This document shows positions 58,916 to 64,000 of a stretch of DNA of 64,000 nucleotides, one piece after another. Position numbers and translations under genes: made by a program. Source of the stretch: Bugula neritina (taxonomy: Eukaryota > Bryozoa > Gymnolaemata > Cheilostomatida > Bugulidae). Position 1 is the stretch's first letter. Each line of letters opens with the position of its first letter. The DNA lies in the NCBI GenBank assembly GCA_964035545.1, contig OZ037769.1, forward strand, positions 11,229,133-11,293,132, in the 5' to 3' direction. The notes under the pieces are model-generated. The model searched no databases and had not been told where the DNA came from. It was given only the letters and a program-made list of their open reading frames with translations.

Positions 58916-60490
58916 CTGGACTGCCCTAGAGGGAGGAAGGGGTGTGCCGCATATGGGTAATGTGTTGGATAGTCATTGGTCAATAGTTATACAGTTAGTA
59001 CTGTTTGGGCTGTATTTACTGAACAGGAACTTAATCTTGTCTATGTAGAGATCTCTGAATGATTGCGTTGGTTGTGACCAATTTTCAGGTCCCGGATAGT
59101 CATTGGGAAAAAACTGTTCAGGTACTTGGTACTGTTAGCACCTACTGATCAGGGCCATCCCCTTGCTTGGGAGCGAGTTTGTATGGTGCTGTTTGTTGGT
59201 TTGTTCAGCAGCTCATCATAGGCAGAGCTGAGAGCCAGATGTTGCTCTTCTTTTGCTAGAATTTTCATAAGGAGATTAATACGTCTGTTTCTCCTTCTTT
59301 GTTCAAGGGGTTGAAGGCAGAGTTTCTTCATGCCACTTTCGACATCTTTACAGCCTTTAATATTGGCTATGAATCACACTGCATCCACTTGTATCTTTTC
59401 TAAGCCAGAAATATCCTTCTTGCAGGTTGGCTTTCAAGCTGCGCAAGCATACTCTAGGTGTGGTAGACACAAGGATTTGTATGCAATCAACCAAGCTCGT
59501 TCGGGGGCCCAGTAGAGAGCTCTTTTAATCATACCTAATTGTCTTCTAGCCTTTAATATTTTATTTGATATATGATCGTTGAGCCTGCAATCTGATTGAA
59601 GTGTAACACCTAAGTATTTTGTAGAGTCTACAATGTAGACTCTACATGATCTAGCACCGACTCATTTAATGTGTAATTGGGAGCATCGCTTACAGAGTTG
59701 AAACTTATGATTTTGCTCTTAGCAATGTTGAATGACATACCCCACTTGTCTGACCACGCACTAAGAGAATCTAGATTTCGTTGAAACCTGCTGCAGTCAT
59801 TAAATGAGGCTATCTCCTGGTAGACATGGGTGTCATCAGCAAACAAGGCACATGAGCAGTCAAGACAGTCAGGTAGGTCATTAATAAAAATGAGGAAAAG
59901 TACTGGCCCTAAAACCAATCCTTATGGCACACCTGAGGTAGCTGGTAACAGATCCGAGGCGTGACCTTGTAAAACCACTCTTTTTGTACGATTAGCTAGG
60001 AAGTTACTTATCCAGTGTAGAATGTATTCATCCAAATCTGCCATCTCTGAAAGCTTTTTCATTAGAAGGGCATGAGGAACTCCATCAAATGATTTAGTGA
60101 AGTCTAAAACAGCTGCATGAAAAGTTTGGTGTGTATCTGTAGAATGGAGTATATCATGCATAGTTGCACATATTTGTCTTTCACAAGAGACCTTTTTTGA
60201 ACCCGTGCTGCCTATTGTTTAGCTTAGTGTCAATTTTTTCCAGCAGGTTTCTCAATACCAAATGCTTTAACATCTTACAATGAATACTTGTAAGCGAAAT
60301 AGGCCGATAGTTATTGACATTGTTTGTGGACCCCTGACTTGTGAAGAGGTGAGATGTTGGCTGTCCTCCATTCTGATGAAAGCTTTCCAGTTGTTAGAGA
60401 AGCTTGAAAGATGTAACTGCGACAAACAGCAATTTGTTCTACGTCTATGCTGAGGTCAGCTTTTCGGAGGCCATCTGGTCCCCGGAGCCT
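58916..60490 (-). mobile_element. 5'-truncated non-LTR retrotransposon (jockey/CR1-like LINE), decayed
   Basis: Read on the minus strand, the reverse transcriptase blocks come in order: SSEWRTANISPLHKSG; YRPISLTS and CKMLKHLVLRNLLEKI after a frame change; FHAAVLDFTKSFDGVPHALL (60161-59922); LVLGPVLFLIFINDLPDCLD with the catalytic FADDTHVY (59918-59628); then the thumb WKPTCKKDISGLEKIQVDA and MKKLCLQPLEQRRRNRRINL (about 59515-59149). The usual GVPQGS motif reads GVP-stop-GLVLGP, because CAA became TAA at about 59922. The endonuclease domain is absent. The 3' part extends to about 58916. The clade is judged from these motifs by eye. It is dead: at least two frame changes and stops. Confidence 0.9.
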
Positions 60491-61410
60491 TAAACTTACA
60501 GACTACCGCTACGTCTAGCAGTATACAGTTACGCTTACAGCTACTGTTACGTGTTAGAATGTTAGTGACTGACTTTGGGTTGGTGTTACTCGTAGCCGTT
60601 AGCGTTTTATTAAGTTAAAGTTTGAGTTACACTTAGTCTTACACTACAGTCAGTGTGAGTGTCACAGTCACAGTGACAGTGTGAGTGTTACTTTAAAGTT
60701 TAAATACTTATACTTATACTTATAGTTATACTTATAGTGTTACTAATAGGAATAGTTATACTATTACTATGAAAATTTAGAGAAGTATAATTATTACATA
60801 CATTGAATAGAGTTCAGGTGCACCACTGTGATTGCGTTGCAGAAGGTGCAGCTTTAATGAGTATAACGTATTTTTACTTAGAAATGATAGCGATTTATTA
60901 TCCTCATTATGATTATCATGCTTTGCAACGGAGGCGTGTCCTCTGCGAGCACAAAAGGCGGAAAGCATGAGTACTTGCGACGACGGGCGTGGTTTATAAC
61001 TTCTAACCTATCCCAAATTACAAACCTGGACTTCTAAACCGGTAATTTTAAAATTTCGGTTGAATTGAATATTTTCCGATCCCCCACGACTTTTAGAAGG
61101 TTTGCTAAAAATAATTATTTTCCCCACTGTCAGGTTTCGGGATAAGTAAAATCTAACTAAAAGGTTTAAAAAGATAACTCCATTTAATTACTCAACGCAA
61201 CGAGATATTGGCGCACTAACCTCTTAAAATAGAGGAAAGAGAAAGAAAATATTGCGATCACGGACATACTGGGTTCAAAGTCCGACCGGCAACCAATTGA
61301 AAGCGATCTTGACATCCCAACACTGGTGCAGCAATACTAAGTCAAATACTAATAGTAATAGTTAATGTTAAACTTGATGTAATTGCAAAATCTGATAAAT
61401 TTTTGAGATC
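60491..61410. other. HADHA upstream region
   Basis: The first 290 bases are dense in ACTG, GTTA and GTGA words, including GTGTCACAGTCACAGTGACA. From about 60780 the sequence becomes ordinary. The HADHA promoter probably lies between about 61000 and 61400. I see no TATA box or other core element that I can defend. Confidence 0.5.
60500..60775. repeat. Cryptically simple GTTA/GTGA/ACTG-word cluster
   Basis: It is built from short overlapping words (GTTACG, TGTTAG, GTGAGTGT, CACAGTCACAGTGACAGTG, ACTTATACTTATA) without a fixed period. Similar clusters occur at about 3660-3870, 36430-37020 and 61690-62300, plus small ones in integrin intron 1. All are intergenic or intronic. Confidence 0.7.
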
Positions 61411-63961
61411 ATGGCTTCAAGAAATGTAGGACTGCTAGTTGGGCGTTGTTTGAGATTTGTTCCAAGTAAGTATTTTCTCTTTAAAAAGTTTAAACTTTTC
61501 ATTTAAAGCTAAAAATTAAAAATAAGAACGTAAGATAAAGAATTGCCATTGTGATTACGATTAGAAATAATTGAATTAAAGTTATAATTAATAATATTAA
61601 TTATAATATTAATAAATGAATAATATTAATATAAATTATTATAAAGTTATTTAGTTGAATTAAAACTAAAAACGTGATTATCAATAATATTAATTGTATA
61701 ACTCTATCACTATGAGTATGACTATGAGTATGACGGTGAGTGTGACTATCAGTATCACATTCACTTTCAGACTCACTGTCACGGACACTAAGAGTATCAG
61801 TATCAGTATGATTATAAGTATGCGATTGAGTATGAGACTCAGACTGAGTCTCATACTCAATCGCAGTATGAGTATGTCAATACCACTACCAGCCACTAGC
61901 AAAGCTAGCGGCTGGTATTGACATTGACTTTAAGTTTCACTTGCAGTTGCTCATTAAATTTTATTTATTTACTTTTGCTTTTAGTTTTAATATTTACTAT
62001 ATTTTACTTTTAGTTTTACAGTTTTAGCTTGACTTTTAAATTTACAGAATTAGACATTATCATATTCATTATGATTAGTAATTTACTAATGAGGATTAAT
62101 AACTAAGAGTAAAACCAGTAGTAGTACTAGTAACAATACTAATAGAGTAATGGTCTTATAATATTACTATACAACTAAGAATAAATGTAGTACTAATAGT
62201 ATAACATTAACTGTAACTAATTTACTAAAATAGGTATTGCTGTTGCTGTTACAATACGAGTATTAGACTTAGCATTAGCAATACTGTTGATAGTTGCTAT
62301 TAGTATTGCTATTAGCTATTAAAATTGAATTAAATTTAATGAGTGATTAAACTTAAAACTCTTACTGAAACTGGAGTAAATTAAAATTGCAAATAGAAAT
62401 ATCAATATGAATTTGAAACATTAAATTTAAAGTACTTTAGTTTCAATGTTAAATTTAGTATCAGAGTCAAGGTGGTTAGAAGGCTACCTTAGCAGCTGAT
62501 AATGAATATCAAGGAGACGTATTATGTTGGTCGATCCCACACAAACCTTGATTATCATTTCGAATTTCATAATGATGGTTAAATTATAGTGATACATTCT
62601 ACCGATAATAAAGTTATATAGCTGTCACGCCAATCAAATTAGATTATAACTTTAAGCTTTTTCTGTTTTTCATTTTCATTCTAGTAAGTTTCAATTAGTT
62701 CTGCTTACAGTATGAGTTTTAGCTCACGTAAGAAATTACAATTGTCTACTCATTTTTCAATATTTCACTGATTATAGAGCAAACTCAACAATGGAAGTAC
62801 TTGAGTACAGCACACTCTCTTAACAGCAAACAGCTGCAAACAGAAGTTCAAGATGGAGTTGGAATTATTACATTTAATCAGCCTAATTCTCCAGTAAGTG
62901 AAGATGAAAATGCATGCTGATTGTAAACTAACTGTAAAACCTTCAGTAACTTATAGTTTTTGTGCATAGAAATAATTCTGTAATTTAGCCATGCTTACAT
63001 TATCTTTATATAAATTAAATAAGATAGTTTTTTAGTATTTAAGAGCCTAAAATGCACTGGGTTTGCTAACAGGCTTTGCTCAAAATGACAGCTTTGTAAG
63101 CAGGTTACCATGGTAATATTTGAAAAAAACAGTAACTATTTTGTACTAATGATCAAGTTTTACAATTATTATTTTATATATACATCTAAAAAATAGATTT
63201 CCTATAAATGCATTACTATATTTTTCACAGCATAATTTTTAAACATCAAAGTTGAAGCATTTTGAAATATATACAGGTGCAATTTATTTATATCAATTTA
63301 TTAGACACATAGCTGCTTTAGAATATAAATGTTGATATTACATAAATATTACTTTATTATAAATTTATTTTATTCATATTATGGTACTCCTTTCATTCAT
63401 CAATATTGTGCATGCCTTTGATGGCCCTGTTTTAACTCGTATTTTGTTGCCATATCTACTAAGAATGACCTAATTACATTAATCACATTATAATACATAC
63501 CAAAAAGTTGAAGCACTTTCAGCCAGAAACTCTCCTTCTGTAGTTTTACCTTCATTAATAAACTTTTAGGTCAACACCTTGAACAAGGCTATGGATGCGG
63601 AAATGGATGAAGCTTTGACCACCATTTACCAGAATCCTGCAGTAAAGAGTGTTGTCCTGGCTTCAGCTAAACCCGGCTGTTTCATAGCTGGGGCTGATAT
63701 CAAGTTAGTATATTGGCTTAATAAATCTGTACATGACTTGATGGCGACCATCAGCTAGTTGTTTCACATCACATTTTAGATGCTGTAAATTCTTGTGAGT
63801 GAAAGTTCTGTTAACACTTTAGTATGATCTCGGACTGCAAAACTGCCCAAGAAACTGAGCAGTTGTCAATTGATGGACAGAAGTTGCTAGCCATGATAGA
63901 GAAGAGTTCTAAGCCTACAGTAGCCGCTATAATGGGCTCATGTTTTGGTGGTGGATTAGAG
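61411..63961 (+). CDS. HADHA: Mitochondrial trifunctional enzyme alpha subunit, 5' part (4 exons, runs off the window)
   Basis: This subunit carries enoyl-CoA hydratase and 3-hydroxyacyl-CoA dehydrogenase activity for long-chain fatty-acid beta-oxidation in the inner mitochondrial membrane. Exons seen: 61411-61465, 62778-62893, 63570-63703, 63823-63961 (donor GTATGT follows). The N-terminus MASRNVGLLVGRCLRFVP is Arg-rich with few acids, as expected for a mitochondrial presequence. The hydratase domain starts VQDGVGIITFNQPNSPVNTL, continues KPGCFIAGADIN (oxyanion-hole region) and MISDCKTAQETEQLSIDG, and ends here in PTVAAIMGSCFGGGLE, whose final Glu is one of the two catalytic glutamates of the crotonase fold. 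The spacing agrees with vertebrate HADHA throughout. The second catalytic Glu and the whole dehydrogenase part lie beyond the window. Confidence 0.97.
61822..61864. repeat. Perfect 21-bp stem palindrome
   Basis: GCGATTGAGTATGAGACTCA followed by G, a single A, and then the exact complement. Centre 61843. A 43-bp perfect palindrome is well beyond chance expectation in 64 kb. Confidence 0.97.
61875..61923. repeat. Second hairpin, imperfect
   Basis: TGTCAATACC...CCAGCC.CTAGC on the left pairs with GCTAGCGGCTGGTATTGACA on the right. The left arm has a four-base insert and one mismatch. It starts ten bases after the perfect palindrome at 61822-61864. Confidence 0.9.
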
Positions 63962-64000
63962 GTATGTGACAACTCACAGTGTAGGGCTACTATGTCAAGG

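Larger units (their letters stand above)
61466..62777 (+). other. HADHA intron 1 with motif-rich, hairpin-forming DNA
   Basis: From about 61690 to 61930 the sequence is made of ATGAGT/ACTCAT and AGTATC/GATACT words and contains two strong inverted repeats. From 61930 to 62470 it is AT-rich with GTTA/TACT words. Open frames on both strands at 61690-61921 arise from this symmetry and are not genes. Confidence 0.75.

Noticed and set aside
61255-61310. A possible B box (GGGTTCAAAGTCC) upstream of HADHA.
   Set aside because: No matching A box or cloverleaf could be drawn around it.
61690-61921. Open frames on both strands over the same 230 bases.
   Set aside because: The sequence is made of palindromic low-complexity words that avoid stops on both strands. 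The translations are simple Ser/Met/Ile/Leu repeats.

Overview
This is a window of an AT-rich animal genome. It holds spliceosomal genes with short exons, long introns and canonical GT/AG junctions. Seven genes can be read by joining exons in phase. They are the last exon of a Gi-type G-protein alpha subunit (+), VMP1 (+), a complete furin-cleaved integrin alpha chain (+), eIF2-beta (+), CFAP20 (-), an ERI2-like DEDDh exonuclease (-), and the first four coding exons of mitochondrial trifunctional protein alpha, HADHA (+), cut by the right edge. An integrin alpha together with Gi-alpha, VMP1 and CFAP20 points to a metazoan. The low GC, the many minisatellites and the divergent integrin suggest a marine invertebrate, possibly non-bilaterian, but the sequence alone does not settle the phylum.

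Layout: 1-300 GTA-type microsatellite; 825-1015 Gi-alpha end; 1016-5210 intergenic with a very long hairpin near 3.43 kb; 5.2-13.5 kb VMP1; 15.0-34.3 kb integrin alpha (22 exons, 1140 codons plus stop); 34.3-38.7 kb 3' flank and low-complexity DNA; 38.7-41.5 kb eIF2-beta; 45.1-46.9 kb CFAP20; 48.1-52.0 kb ERI2-like; 52.3-57.9 kb a 5.6-kb inverted-repeat transposon with a broken gene and a nested MITE; 58.9-60.5 kb a truncated LINE; 60.5-62.5 kb motif-rich, hairpin-rich DNA surrounding HADHA exon 1; 61.4 kb to the edge HADHA.

The genes are unrelated housekeeping or cell-biology genes (signalling, ER membrane and autophagy, adhesion, translation initiation, cilia, RNA processing, fatty-acid oxidation). 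There is no operon logic. Every joined reading frame is an exact multiple of three, which supports the exon models.

The most unusual material is non-coding. Two introns of eIF2-beta begin with tandem arrays whose unit carries the exon 3' end plus its 5' splice site, giving a ladder of decoy donors. A 5.6-kb element has about 1.2-kb inverted arms that include the 3' coding end of its own gene, and one arm carries a datable nested MITE insertion. A near-perfect foldback with roughly 70-bp arms lies in the Gi-alpha/VMP1 interval. Clusters of cryptically simple DNA built from GTTA/GTGA/ACTG words form repeated hairpins. Several non-autonomous elements (fold-back MITEs, a tRNA-derived SINE, a hAT-like MITE) sit in introns, often just upstream of an exon.
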